A stretch of 54,045 nt of DNA from Paenibacillus sp. GM2 (GCF_900069005.2 NZ_LN831279.1:1505407-1559451), one strand, 5' to 3'. Shown: positions 7,771-16,267, counted from the stretch's first letter. Notes: generated by a model from the sequence alone, not told the origin. Program-made: numbers and translations.

Positions 7771-8757
7771 ATGACACAAAAGACCACCGCACTGGACACC
7801 CACATTGCCAATCATGAGATTGCCCATGAAATGACCCGGGAGGGTGCTTTTAACCGTCAGAAGAATCGCTTTACCACACCTTTTGGCGATCAGCCGGGGG
7901 AACTTTCGGTAGAAGCGGGACGCTATCGTCTGCTCTGGGCCAGGATTTGCCCTTGGGCGCATCGGGCTGTCATTGTACGGGAATTGCTGGGCCTGCAGGA
8001 CGTAATTAGTCTGGGTACGGCAAGCCCAGTTCGTACAGAGAATGGATGGGAATTTTCCCTTGACGAAGGCGGTGTTGACCCGGTGCTTGGAATCCGCTAT
8101 TTGCCTGAAATCTATGCTGAGACCGATCCGGAATATACGGGGAGAGCAACTGTTCCAACCGTGGTGGATGTGAAGACGAGAAAGGTCGTTAACAACGATT
8201 ATTTTAGACTGACTAACGATTTTGAAACAGCGTTTAAGCCGTTCCACAAGGAAGGGGCGCCGGACCTATATCCGGTCGAATTGAGGGCAGAAATCGATGA
8301 GTTTAATGATCTTTTATTTCACGAGGTGAACAACGGGGTATATAAGGCGGGATTTGCCCAGTCCCAGACGGCCTATGAACAAGCCTATGATGCGTTATTC
8401 GCCAGATTGGACCAATTGGAGGAGCGCTTGTCCGGAAGCAGATATTTATTTGGCGATCGAATTACGGATGCCGATGTCCGCTTCTATGTCACTCTGGTTC
8501 GGTTTGATGCGGCCTATTATTCCGTATTCCGAACGAACCGCAACCGGATTATCGATTTCCCAAACATCTGGAATTATGCCAAGGATTTATATCAAACTCC
8601 CGGCTTTGGCGATACCACGGATTTTGACGCGATCAAGAGAGGTTATCAGCTTGGCAACCATGCGGAGAATCCGTATCAGATTCTGGCCAAAGGACCGGAT
8701 CTGTCAATATGGAAAGAGGCTCATGACAGAGACAGATTCCAGGGGGGAGCCCAATGA
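7771..8757 (+). CDS. Glutathionyl-hydroquinone reductase-like protein, paralogue 1 (omega/xi GST family)
   Basis: 328 residues, the length of the YqjG/ECM4 family of S-glutathionyl-hydroquinone reductases. The thioredoxin-like half contains the signature RICPWAHRAVIV, with the catalytic Cys60 in CPWAHR. NDYFRLTNDFETAF and the helical C-terminal half (YLFGDRITDADVRFYVTLVRFD) match the GST C-domain. Known members reductively remove a thiol from quinone conjugates. Most Firmicutes of this kind make bacillithiol rather than glutathione, so the thiol is probably different. The last four bases overlap the next gene (ATGA), and the whole cluster is tightly spaced. Confidence 0.85.
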   Translation: MTQKTTALDTHIANHEIAHEMTREGAFNRQKNRFTTPFGDQPGELSVEAGRYRLLWARICPWAHRAVIVRELLGLQDVISLGTASPVRTENGWEFSLDEGGVDPVLGIRYLPEIYAETDPEYTGRATVPTVVDVKTRKVVNNDYFRLTNDFETAFKPFHKEGAPDLYPVELRAEIDEFNDLLFHEVNNGVYKAGFAQSQTAYEQAYDALFARLDQLEERLSGSRYLFGDRITDADVRFYVTLVRFDAAYYSVFRTNRNRIIDFPNIWNYAKDLYQTPGFGDTTDFDAIKRGYQLGNHAENPYQILAKGPDLSIWKEAHDRDRFQGGAQ

Positions 8758-9710
8758 CAACGAAATCGGCTGAGATCGAGAACAATGGCAGCTTCAAGCG
8801 GCAAAGCAATCGCTTTGTCACCCCATTTGGAGATCAGGACGGAGAGCTTCCGGTCGAAGCCAATCGGTATCGCTTATTGTGGGCCCCGGTATGTCCCTGG
8901 GCGCATCGGGCGATGATTGCCAGGAAGCTGCTGGGTCTGGAAGAGGCCATCAGCGTAGGGACGGCAGACCCGTTGAGGCCGCGAATCGATCGGGTCGATT
9001 GGGCCTTTACCTGGGATGATAACGATGTAGATCCTGTGCTTGGCGTGCATTATATCAGCGAGGTATACCTGAATGCAGACCCGGAATACGCCGGCAGGCC
9101 AACCGTGCCCGCAATCGTTGATATCGCCAGCAAACAAGTCGTCAATAACGACTATCATGAACTGACCTATTATTTAGAGACGGTGTGGAAGCCATTCCAT
9201 AAGGAGGGGGCGCCGGATTTATTTCCGGAGGCCCTGCAGCGGGACATTCGCGAGCTGAACGAACGTATTTTCCATGGAATTAATAATGGCGTCTATAAAG
9301 CGGGGTTCGCCCGTTCCCAGGAAGCTTATGAACAAGCCTATGACGGTGTGTTCGAGCTATTGGATGAATTGGAGGCAAGGCTGGACTCGCAGCGTTATTT
9401 ATTTGGGAATCGGATCACAGATGCGGATATACGCCTCTACGTTACGCTTGCCCGCTTTGACATTGCCTACTATACCGCCTTTAGAGTCAATCGCAATCGG
9501 CTCGTTGAATTTCCGAATTTATGGGCTTATGCCAGAGATCTGTATCAAACTCCGGGATTTGGAGATACCACAGATTTTGCAGCGATCAAGAAGCACTATC
9601 ATCTATCTATCACTCATGATCCAAACTATACCTTTTCCAGATTGCTGCCCAAGGGCCCGGATTTGTCCGGGTGGCTTACGGACCACGGCAGAGCAGAAAG
9701 GTTCAAATAA
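8754..9710 (+). CDS. Glutathionyl-hydroquinone reductase-like protein, paralogue 2
   Basis: 318 residues, clearly homologous along the whole length to the genes on either side, with the same APVCPWAHRAMIA catalytic segment (Cys47). The N-terminus is shorter than in paralogue 1. Shared blocks include RFVTPFGDQDGELPVEA, VVNNDYHELTYYLETVWKPF and YLFGNRITDADIRLYVTLARF. It starts inside the stop of paralogue 1 (ATGA overlap), so translation is coupled. The family removes a thiol from S-conjugated hydroquinones. Three adjacent copies suggest specialisation for related substrates rather than simple dosage. Confidence 0.85.
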   Translation: MTTKSAEIENNGSFKRQSNRFVTPFGDQDGELPVEANRYRLLWAPVCPWAHRAMIARKLLGLEEAISVGTADPLRPRIDRVDWAFTWDDNDVDPVLGVHYISEVYLNADPEYAGRPTVPAIVDIASKQVVNNDYHELTYYLETVWKPFHKEGAPDLFPEALQRDIRELNERIFHGINNGVYKAGFARSQEAYEQAYDGVFELLDELEARLDSQRYLFGNRITDADIRLYVTLARFDIAYYTAFRVNRNRLVEFPNLWAYARDLYQTPGFGDTTDFAAIKKHYHLSITHDPNYTFSRLLPKGPDLSGWLTDHGRAERFK

Positions 9711-9743
9711 GATAAGCAAATCAATAGATTTGGAGGGGAAGCC

Positions 9744-10751
9744 ATGACAAAGGAAGCAAATGTACGTATCAGACCGAAAGAGACCGAGCATGAAATCGAT
9801 GAAAGAGGTTATTTTGTACGGCAGAAGAATCGGTTTACGACGCCGTTTGGAGATGGGGAAGGCAAGCTGCCTGTTGAAGCCGGACGCTATCGGCTGATCT
9901 GGGCGAAAGGCTGCCATTGGTCGAATCGGGCTTCGATCGTCAGAGAGTTGTTAGGACTGGAGGAGGCTATCAGCATTAATCTGGTGGGTCGCGGGCAGCA
10001 TGTGCAGAACCTGGGCTGGGAATTTATCGATGACGAGGACCATACTGATCCGGTGCTGGGCGTGCAGTTCCTGAGCGAATTGTATGCGAACAGCGATCCT
10101 GATTACCAGGGCCGGCCAACTGTGCCTGCGGTCATTGATATTACCACCAAGCAAGTCGTGAATAATGACTACGTCTGGCTGACGAACTATTTGGAGAACG
10201 AATTTGCTCCTTTTCACAAAAAAGGCGCTCCCGATTTGTATCCGGCTCTGCTAAGGACGGAGATCGACAAGTATAATGACTTCCTGTTCGATAACGTCAA
10301 TAACGGTGTGTATAAAGCGATGTTCGCCCAATCCATAGAAGCTTATAATGACGCGTTCGAGAAGCTCTATGCCGCCTTTGATACCATCGAGGACCGGCTG
10401 GAGTCTAACCGCTTCCTGTTCGGAGATTATGTGACGGATTCCGATGTGCGGCTCTTTGTAACCTTGGCTCGCTTCGACACTTATTATTTTAAGAACCTTG
10501 GTCCGATTCGCAATCGCATCGTGGATTTCCCTAATATATGGGGGTATGCCCGCGATTTATACGAGATCCCGGCGTTTAAAAATAATACTTACCTGCGGGA
10601 TTTAGCGAAGTCAAACGGCAATAAAGATACGATCTTTATCGATTATAACACCCGGTTCTGGGATCAGATTGATTATGAGGGAATTTGGTCACAGCCGCAT
10701 CACCGCAAAGAGAAGAGCTCCGATCCGGAGCATAAATTTAAAATTGGCTAG
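9744..10751 (+). CDS. Glutathionyl-hydroquinone reductase-like protein, paralogue 3, altered active-site motif
   Basis: 335 residues, homologous to the two preceding genes, but the catalytic segment reads AKGCHWSNRASIV: Cys57 is kept while the following Pro is His, and Ala-His becomes Ser-Asn. The tail beyond ~290 is also different, with KSNGNKDTIFIDYN and a charged end. The C-terminal helical domain (FLFGDYVTDSDVRLFVTLARFD) is intact. In this family the Cys forms the mixed disulfide; loss of the Pro and His would change thiol reactivity or the bound thiol. AGGGGAAGCC precedes the ATG. It is followed after 21 bases by the ABC binding protein. Confidence 0.82.
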   Translation: MTKEANVRIRPKETEHEIDERGYFVRQKNRFTTPFGDGEGKLPVEAGRYRLIWAKGCHWSNRASIVRELLGLEEAISINLVGRGQHVQNLGWEFIDDEDHTDPVLGVQFLSELYANSDPDYQGRPTVPAVIDITTKQVVNNDYVWLTNYLENEFAPFHKKGAPDLYPALLRTEIDKYNDFLFDNVNNGVYKAMFAQSIEAYNDAFEKLYAAFDTIEDRLESNRFLFGDYVTDSDVRLFVTLARFDTYYFKNLGPIRNRIVDFPNIWGYARDLYEIPAFKNNTYLRDLAKSNGNKDTIFIDYNTRFWDQIDYEGIWSQPHHRKEKSSDPEHKFKIG

Positions 10752-10772
10752 GTCAAATAGGGGGAAGAGAAC

Positions 10773-11630
10773 ATGGCAGCATGGAGAAAAGTAGGGTTGG
10801 GTTTGGCGGCAATAGTCTTACTGGTTGGAGTAGTAGCTTGCGGCAAAGAGAATTCATCCGCCAAGAATGGAGGCAGCGATGCGGCTGGCACTGATCAGAT
10901 TGTCGTAAATATTGCGACAGGCGGTTCACCAAAACCGTTCTCTTATGTCAACGATAACAATGAGATTGACGGGTATGATATTCAGATTGTCAAAGCGATT
11001 TTCGAGGGCTTGCCGCAGTACAAAATTAATATCGAGAAGACGGAGTTCCCGTCGATCTTCGCCGGACTTGACTCGGACCGCTATCAAATTGGCGCCAATA
11101 ACTTCGCCAGCAATGCGGAGAGGAAGGAGAAGTATATTTATTCCGATCCGATCTTCAAGAATCAATTCGTAATTGCCGTTGCTGAGAGCCGGGACGATAT
11201 TAAAACTTTCGCGGATCTGGAAGGCAAGAAGACAACAGTAAGTCCCAGCGTGAACTACACGGTCGCTCTTGAAAATTATAACAAGGACCATGCCAAAACA
11301 CCGGTGATCCTGAATTACTCTGAGGCGGAGCTGGCCACTGTACTGCAGAATGTGGAGAGCGGGGCCGATGATTTTAACTTGATCGACGCTGCCATGCTGC
11401 AGCTCTACATTAAAGAGTACGGCCTGAAGCTGAAAGCCATTCCGCTCTCGCAGGAGGACTCGGACCGCATCGGTGTGCCTTACAGCTACCTGATCCTGAG
11501 CAAAGGGAAGAACAGCGAGCAATTAACCAAGGATGTCAACGAGCGGATCAAAGCCTTGGTCCAAGCCGGGACGGTGTCAAAAATTAGCGAGAAGTACCTG
11601 AACGGTGACTTTGCACCAGACGTACAATAG
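10773..11630 (+). CDS. Polar amino-acid/cystine-type ABC transporter substrate-binding lipoprotein
   Basis: 285 residues. The signal segment ends in VVAC with lipidated Cys23. The mature part has the bacterial extracellular solute-binding family 3 pattern: GSPKPFSYVNDNNEIDGYDI near the start, FPSIFAGLDSDRYQIGANNF, and a C-terminal lobe ending VSKISEKYLNGDF. It resembles the TcyA/TcyJ/YxeM group that carry cystine or S-substituted cysteines to the permease. The ligand cannot be fixed from sequence alone, and the neighbouring GST-like and GNAT genes are the main hint of a sulfur compound. Permease and ATPase follow directly. Confidence 0.87.
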   Translation: MAAWRKVGLGLAAIVLLVGVVACGKENSSAKNGGSDAAGTDQIVVNIATGGSPKPFSYVNDNNEIDGYDIQIVKAIFEGLPQYKINIEKTEFPSIFAGLDSDRYQIGANNFASNAERKEKYIYSDPIFKNQFVIAVAESRDDIKTFADLEGKKTTVSPSVNYTVALENYNKDHAKTPVILNYSEAELATVLQNVESGADDFNLIDAAMLQLYIKEYGLKLKAIPLSQEDSDRIGVPYSYLILSKGKNSEQLTKDVNERIKALVQAGTVSKISEKYLNGDFAPDVQ

Positions 11631-11644
11631 GGGATGCATGCCTT

Positions 11645-12385
11645 ATGCCGAACATATTTGATATTGAGCTAGTATTTACACTCATCCCCAAGCTGCTGAA
11701 GTATTTGCCGGTTACGCTCGAACTGACCGCGATATCGATGCTGGCAGGACTTTTGCTCGGCCTGCTGTTGGCTATTGTCCGAATCAAGAAGATCCCGGTT
11801 TTGTACCAGTTAAGCGTCGTATTTATCTCTTTTATTCGCGGAACGCCGATTCTGGTGCAATTATACCTGTCGTATGCAGGGATTCCGCTCCTGCTGAAAT
11901 ACTATAATTTCTATCATGATACGAGCCTCAACGTGAATTCGATTCCTTCGATCTTCTATGTGCTGCTGGCCTTATCTCTAAATGAAGCTGCTTATAACTC
12001 GGAAATCATCCGTGCTGCACTGCTGTCGGTGGATAAAGGACAGATCGAAGCGGCCCACTCTTTGGGGATGACCTATGGCCAGGTACTGCGGCGGGTCATA
12101 CTTCCCGAAGCCTTTATCGTGGCGCTTCCGACGCTGGGCAATGCGTTGATCGGCCTAATGAAGGGGACCTCTCTGGCATTTGTCTGCTCCGTGGTGGAGA
12201 TCACCGCGCAGTCGCGAATTTTAGCGGGAAATAATTTAAGATTTTTTGAATCCTATTGCTCGCTGGCCTTGATCTATTGGGGGATGACGATTTTGATCGA
12301 ACGGGCGATTGCGCTGCTGGAGAGACGGCTGGACATCGATTTCAAGAGTCTGAGAAAACGGAAGGGAGAGGTTATCCTTGATTGA
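11645..12385 (+). CDS. Amino-acid ABC transporter permease (HisM/TcyB family)
   Basis: 246 residues with about five hydrophobic segments. It has the ATPase-contact EAA loop EAAHSLGMTYGQVLRRVILPEA and the family signature SFIRGTPILVQLYLSY in the second membrane segment. The ALSLNEAAYNSEIIRAAL stretch is typical of the polar amino-acid permease family. It forms the membrane channel of the importer with the adjacent lipoprotein and ATPase. The last eight bases overlap the TTG-started ATPase gene. Confidence 0.9.
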   Translation: MPNIFDIELVFTLIPKLLKYLPVTLELTAISMLAGLLLGLLLAIVRIKKIPVLYQLSVVFISFIRGTPILVQLYLSYAGIPLLLKYYNFYHDTSLNVNSIPSIFYVLLALSLNEAAYNSEIIRAALLSVDKGQIEAAHSLGMTYGQVLRRVILPEAFIVALPTLGNALIGLMKGTSLAFVCSVVEITAQSRILAGNNLRFFESYCSLALIYWGMTILIERAIALLERRLDIDFKSLRKRKGEVILD

Positions 12386-13136
12386 GATCCGCGGATTAAC
12401 GAAGTCTTTTCATGGAAATCCCGTTCTGGATCACATCGATCTGACCATTCAGAGAGGCGATGTCGTTGCGGTCATAGGTTCTTCTGGCGCGGGCAAATCC
12501 ACCCTGCTGAGATCCATCAATCTGCTTGAGACACCTGACGCAGGAACGATCAGGATTGATGAGCTTCGCGTAGATACAGCCAGAAAGACAAAGAAGGAAG
12601 TGCTGGAACTAAGGAAGAGCACAGCGATGGTGTTCCAGCAGTTCAATCTGTTCCGGCAGAAGACGGCTTTGGAGAATGTGATGGAAGGCCTGATTGTCGT
12701 CAAGAAGCTGGCGAGGGAAGAAGCGCGAAAAATAGCAGTGTCTCAGTTGGCCAAGGTAGGCTTGTCCGAGAGAGCCCATCATTACCCCAAGCAGCTCTCC
12801 GGCGGTCAGCAGCAGCGTGTAGCTATCGCCAGAGCTCTGGCGATGCAGCCGAAGATTCTGCTGTTCGATGAACCGACCTCGGCGCTTGATCCCGAACTGG
12901 TCGGAGAAGTGCTTGATACGATCAAGAAGGCAGCGGAGGAAGGAAATACGATGCTAATTGTATCGCATGAGATGAATTTTGTGCGCAAGGTTGCTACGCG
13001 CGTACTGTTCCTTGATCAAGGCCTGATCGTAGAGGACGGCACGCCGCAGGAGGTATTCTCCCAGCCGAAATCGGAGAGGACGAAGCAATTTCTGGCCAAC
13101 TATTATCGGGATCAAGAGCCTGAATTTGCGATATAG
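12378..13136 (+). CDS. Amino-acid ABC transporter ATP-binding protein (GlnQ/TcyC family)
   Basis: 252 residues. Walker A is GSSGAGKST (34-42), the Q-loop is AMVFQQFNLF, the ABC signature is LSGGQQQRVAIARAL, Walker B is ILLFDEPTSALD, and the H-switch is VSHEMNF. Translation starts at TTG 12378 (GGGAGAGG lies 6 bases upstream), inside the end of the permease gene. It energises import through the adjacent permease. A second GNAT gene follows by 14 bases. Confidence 0.92.
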   Translation: MIEIRGLTKSFHGNPVLDHIDLTIQRGDVVAVIGSSGAGKSTLLRSINLLETPDAGTIRIDELRVDTARKTKKEVLELRKSTAMVFQQFNLFRQKTALENVMEGLIVVKKLAREEARKIAVSQLAKVGLSERAHHYPKQLSGGQQQRVAIARALAMQPKILLFDEPTSALDPELVGEVLDTIKKAAEEGNTMLIVSHEMNFVRKVATRVLFLDQGLIVEDGTPQEVFSQPKSERTKQFLANYYRDQEPEFAI

Positions 13137-13150
13137 AAGAGAGGTTTTCT

Positions 13151-13576
13151 ATGGCATACACTTTTCAGAAGCACCGGGAAAATATCGACTGGGTGCAAGT
13201 GACGAATATATTGAACGGCTTCGGTCTCACTGATTTCACGCCGGAACAGACCCGAACGGCGTTCGAGAACAGTGCCGTGAACGTGTTCATCCTGGACGGG
13301 AGCAAGGTGATCGGCTGCGGCAGAGCGTTGTCCGATGGCATCTCCCAGGCAGCAATTTATAATATCGCGGTTGAGGAATCCTATCATCATCAAGGGCTTG
13401 GCAAGAAGCTCATTTCGTTGATTTTGGAAGAGACCTCTAGCTGCAACGTCGTGCTCTACACCCATCCGAATACGGTATCCTGGTACGAAGGGCAAGGCTT
13501 CCGCAAGATGAAGACGGGGATGGCGCTGTATCATCCCTCAAGTATAGAGGAATTAATCAGAATGGATTTTATCTAA
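13151..13576 (+). CDS. GNAT N-acetyltransferase, last gene of thiol/amino-acid operon
   Basis: 141 residues with the acetyl-CoA loop HHQGLGKKL inside IYNIAVEESYHHQGLGKKLI, and the C-terminal motif TVSWYEGQGFRKM. It is only distantly like the first GNAT of the operon, so the two are not a recent duplication. AGAGAGG precedes the ATG. A strong terminator ends the operon. The acceptor is unknown; acetylation of an imported amine is inferred from context. Confidence 0.8.
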   Translation: MAYTFQKHRENIDWVQVTNILNGFGLTDFTPEQTRTAFENSAVNVFILDGSKVIGCGRALSDGISQAAIYNIAVEESYHHQGLGKKLISLILEETSSCNVVLYTHPNTVSWYEGQGFRKMKTGMALYHPSSIEELIRMDFI

Positions 13577-13602
13577 CAGCCTGCTATAAAGCTGTATATT
13601 AG

Positions 13603-13643
13603 AAAGGCCGCCCCATCAAGCTAATTTGCTTGGGGCGGCCTTG
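13603..13643. terminator. Bidirectional terminator between convergent genes
   Basis: AAGGCCGCCCCATCAAGC and GCTTGGGGCGGCCTT pair around TAATTT, flanked by A and T runs. It can serve both the ABC operon (+) and the epimerase gene (-). Confidence 0.9.
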
Positions 13644-13646
13644 ATA

Positions 13647-14504
13647 TTATGACTTGAAGCTTTGCACCTCGTGGCGCCATTGATGCTGAGGCTGCCAGCC
13701 GAGCAGGCGCTTGGCTCTCTCATTGCTGAACAGCGTCTCGTAATCCTCTAGCGGCGCTCTGAAGTCCGTAACCTCCGGATAGCGTTGAGCCACCAGCTCC
13801 CGGCTGCGGATCGCCATGCTGGAATCGTCAGCGGCAATATTCAGAGCTACTGCTCCAAGGCCATCTGCCTCAATAGCCAGACGGCAGGCTGAGGCCGCAT
13901 CACGAGTATCGATGTAGCTCCAGAGAATACGTTCCCGCTCCTCCGGCTTATGGATAAAGGAAGGGAAGCGTTCATACCATTCCGGCGGGATGACATTGCC
14001 GAGCCGCAAGGACACGACCTGCATTCCCGTTCGCCGATGGAACATCTCGGCCGTCTTCTCATTGACGATCTTGGATAAGCCATAGCTGTCTTGCGGCAGC
14101 TGCGGATGATCCTCGTCCAGCGGAACGTATTGTGGCGTAATTCGATGCTCGGCAAATACAATTCCATAGGAGGATTCGCTGGAAGCGATGGCTGCTTTGC
14201 GGATACCCAGTCCTGCAGCAGCCTCCAGCACGTTATAAGTCGACATGACGTTGTTGCGGAATGTAACGTCTGGCGTCCGAATATGCATCGCCGGAATCGC
14301 CGCCAGATGAACGACCGCATCGGCACCGCTCAGCACGCTGTAGGTCTCGCCGAGATTCTCGAGGTCGGCGATGAGCGTCGGGCATAGCGCTTCCTCCGGC
14401 CGACGTGTATCGACGTTCAATACCTCATATCCTTGCTCCACAAAATGGCGTACAACCCAGCGTCCGAGCATGCCGCTTCCGCCTGTAACGACTACCTTTT
14501 TCAT
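13647..14504 (-). CDS. NAD(P)-dependent epimerase/dehydratase (extended SDR)
   Basis: 285 residues. The N-terminal Rossmann loop is TGGSGMLG (residues 7-14), followed by VVHLAAIPAM, an active-site Ser in the SSESSYG region, and the catalytic pair Tyr141/Lys145 in SYGLSK. It belongs to the UDP-sugar epimerase-like family of the extended short-chain dehydrogenases and acts in the cytoplasm. The substrate is not identifiable. It lies 23 bases after the aldo-keto reductase gene and has an AAGGAG ribosome site, so the two form one transcription unit. Confidence 0.85.
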   Translation of the reverse strand: MKKVVVTGGSGMLGRWVVRHFVEQGYEVLNVDTRRPEEALCPTLIADLENLGETYSVLSGADAVVHLAAIPAMHIRTPDVTFRNNVMSTYNVLEAAAGLGIRKAAIASSESSYGIVFAEHRITPQYVPLDEDHPQLPQDSYGLSKIVNEKTAEMFHRRTGMQVVSLRLGNVIPPEWYERFPSFIHKPEERERILWSYIDTRDAASACRLAIEADGLGAVALNIAADDSSMAIRSRELVAQRYPEVTDFRAPLEDYETLFSNERAKRLLGWQPQHQWRHEVQSFKS

Positions 14505-14527
14505 ATATGAATCTCCTTGTAAGAGGA

Positions 14528-15466
14528 TTACTTCAAGATTTCTTCAATACGGTTCAGAACGTCTTCACTCAGCTCGATGCCGGATGCTTTGGCATTTTCG
14601 ATCACTTGCTCAGGACGACTCGCACCGACTAGCGCACTTGCTACATTGCTCTGACGCAGAATCCAGGCCAGCGCAAGGTTGCCTACGGAGATGCCCAGCT
14701 CTGCCGCGATGCCTTCCAGCTGTTTCACCTTGGCGATCTTCTCTTCGGTAATGCCCTTGCGAACCCAATCCAGCTTAGCTGCACGGCTGTCTTCAGGAAT
14801 GTCGGAAGCCGATGTATATTTACCGGTCAGCAGGCCTTGTGCCAGCGGTGAGAATACGACCTGACCGATGCCATGACGTTCACTGAGCGGGATGATCTCT
14901 TTCTCTATATAGCGCTCGAACATATTGTAGATCGGTTGGTTTACAACGATGTGATCGAGCAAGTGCTGATCGGCTACGCCAAGCGCCTCAGCAATTTGCG
15001 AAGCTTGCCACTCGCTTACGCCGACATACAGCACTTTGCCTTGACGGACAAGATCGTCGATAGCGCGAAGCGTCTCATACAATGGCGTCTCCGGATCATG
15101 ACGATGGCAATAGAAAATATCGACATAATCATGGCCGAGCCGCTTCAAGCTGGCATTGGCCTGCTCGATGACATGCTTGCGGGACAAGCCGCGGTCATTC
15201 GGTCCATCGCCCATAGGCCAGAAAGCCTTGGTAGCCAGCACATAAGATTCGCGAGGGTACTCTTTAAGCGCTTTCCCAACGAGCTCTTCGGCCGCGCCTC
15301 TCTCATATACATTGGCCGTATCGAAGAAGTTAATGCCAAGATCGTAAGCGGTCTTAATAGAATTCACCGCATTCTCGCGTTCGACATAACCGCCATATGT
15401 AAGCCAACTTCCCAAGCTGATCTCACTCACTTTTAATCCGGTTCCGCCTAGTCTTCTGTATTTCAT
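14528..15466 (-). CDS. Aldo/keto reductase (Kv-beta/YrpG-like)
   Basis: 312 residues from the ATG at 15466, which follows GGAGG; a longer frame to 15544 has no ribosome site. NADPH-dependent carbonyl reduction is expected. The tetrad is visible as Asp49 (FFDTANVY), Tyr54, Lys80 (VLATKAFW) and His121 (FYCHRHD). NQPIYNMFERYIE and the C-terminal SALVGASRPEQVIENAKAS, which binds the cofactor, are typical of the potassium-channel-beta-like branch. It is divergent from an HxlR regulator gene with palindromes between, suggesting control by electrophiles or aldehydes. Confidence 0.88.
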   Translation of the reverse strand: MKYRRLGGTGLKVSEISLGSWLTYGGYVERENAVNSIKTAYDLGINFFDTANVYERGAAEELVGKALKEYPRESYVLATKAFWPMGDGPNDRGLSRKHVIEQANASLKRLGHDYVDIFYCHRHDPETPLYETLRAIDDLVRQGKVLYVGVSEWQASQIAEALGVADQHLLDHIVVNQPIYNMFERYIEKEIIPLSERHGIGQVVFSPLAQGLLTGKYTSASDIPEDSRAAKLDWVRKGITEEKIAKVKQLEGIAAELGISVGNLALAWILRQSNVASALVGASRPEQVIENAKASGIELSEDVLNRIEEILK

Positions 15467-15551
15467 TGCAAAGGCCTCCTTTTTTAAACGCTCATTTTTA
15501 GTAAATATTCCAACACTTCTCATTCTATAGAATTTCATATACAATTTAAAG

Positions 15552-15607
15552 AAGTGAAATGTTTTTCACTTAATTATATCAGCTATAGATACTATATAAT
15601 GTATAGT
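15552..15607. promoter_or_regulatory. Palindromic operator candidates between the aldo-keto reductase and HxlR genes
   Basis: Two inverted repeats lie in the divergent spacer: AAGTGAAA-tgtt-TTTCACTT (15552-15571, perfect 8-4-8) and ACTATA-taatg-TATAGT (15591-15607). HxlR/MarR-type dimers bind such palindromes, and autoregulation plus control of the reductase is inferred. Confidence 0.6.
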
Positions 15608-15629
15608 TAATATATTGGAGGTTGAGACG

Positions 15630-15986
15630 ATGACCACAACAAAAAGCACGGCTAAAAAAGCAAGCAGCTATATTCCAAAGACACCGGAGCATATCGAGTG
15701 CAATATCGAAAAAACACTGGATGTGCTAGGGGGGAAATGGGCTTTCCTTGTTATTCGTGAACTGTTCTGCGGCACTCTTCGATTCGGTGAGCTGCAGCGC
15801 AAAATTCCAAGTGTCAGCCCGCGGGCATTAACGAGCACCTTACGGCATTTGGAGGAGCAGGGAGTTCTGGAGCGGAAGGTCTATCCGACGGTTCCCGTGA
15901 CTGTAGAATATTCGTTAACCCCAAAGGGACAAGACCTTCACGTGATTTGCCATGAGATGAAGCTGTGGGCCGCACGCTGGACCTAG
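15630..15986 (+). CDS. HxlR-family transcriptional regulator
   Basis: 118 residues, one winged-helix domain. The family pattern is clear: CNIEKTLDVLGGKWAFLVIR, then LRFGELQRKIPSVSPRALTSTLRHLE and EYSLTPKGQDL. Cys24, about 11 residues before GGKW, is at the position of the redox-sensing cysteine of relatives such as YodB and HypR, which respond to quinones and disulfide stress. ATG 15630 follows GGAGG by 7 bases; an in-frame TTG at 15615 overlaps it. It is divergent from an aldo-keto reductase gene, a common arrangement for this family. Confidence 0.88.
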   Translation: MTTTKSTAKKASSYIPKTPEHIECNIEKTLDVLGGKWAFLVIRELFCGTLRFGELQRKIPSVSPRALTSTLRHLEEQGVLERKVYPTVPVTVEYSLTPKGQDLHVICHEMKLWAARWT

Positions 15987-16083
15987 CGAATCTGCCGGTT
16001 GGCGACAAACCTACTGTCGGGTAAAAGTTTGTTTTAAGCGGAAACGGATTATATTGTGAGTCAAAAGTCCAAAGCTATGAGAC

Positions 16084-16210
16084 AGATACATGAGTAGATG
16101 CATGAGTAGATACTGAATAAATGCATGGGTAGGTACATGATTAGAATAGATACATGAATAGATACATGAATAGATGCATGAACTAGTTGCATGAGTAGAT
16201 GCATTGATAG
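16084..16210 (+). repeat. Degenerate tandem repeat, ~12-base units (GATACATGAATA type)
   Basis: Roughly ten units resembling GATACATGAGTA, GATGCATGAATA or GTTGCATGAGTA stand head to tail with variation, ending about 58 bases before the GTG of the second Btr-like regulator. No reading frame is preserved in a meaningful way. It lies in the 280-base spacer after the HxlR gene, which otherwise shows nothing. Confidence 0.75.
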
Positions 16211-16267
16211 TTGCGGGCAAGCGCGCTTTTGTTTTGCAGGATTTTTTATCATAATGGAGGCCTTGGA

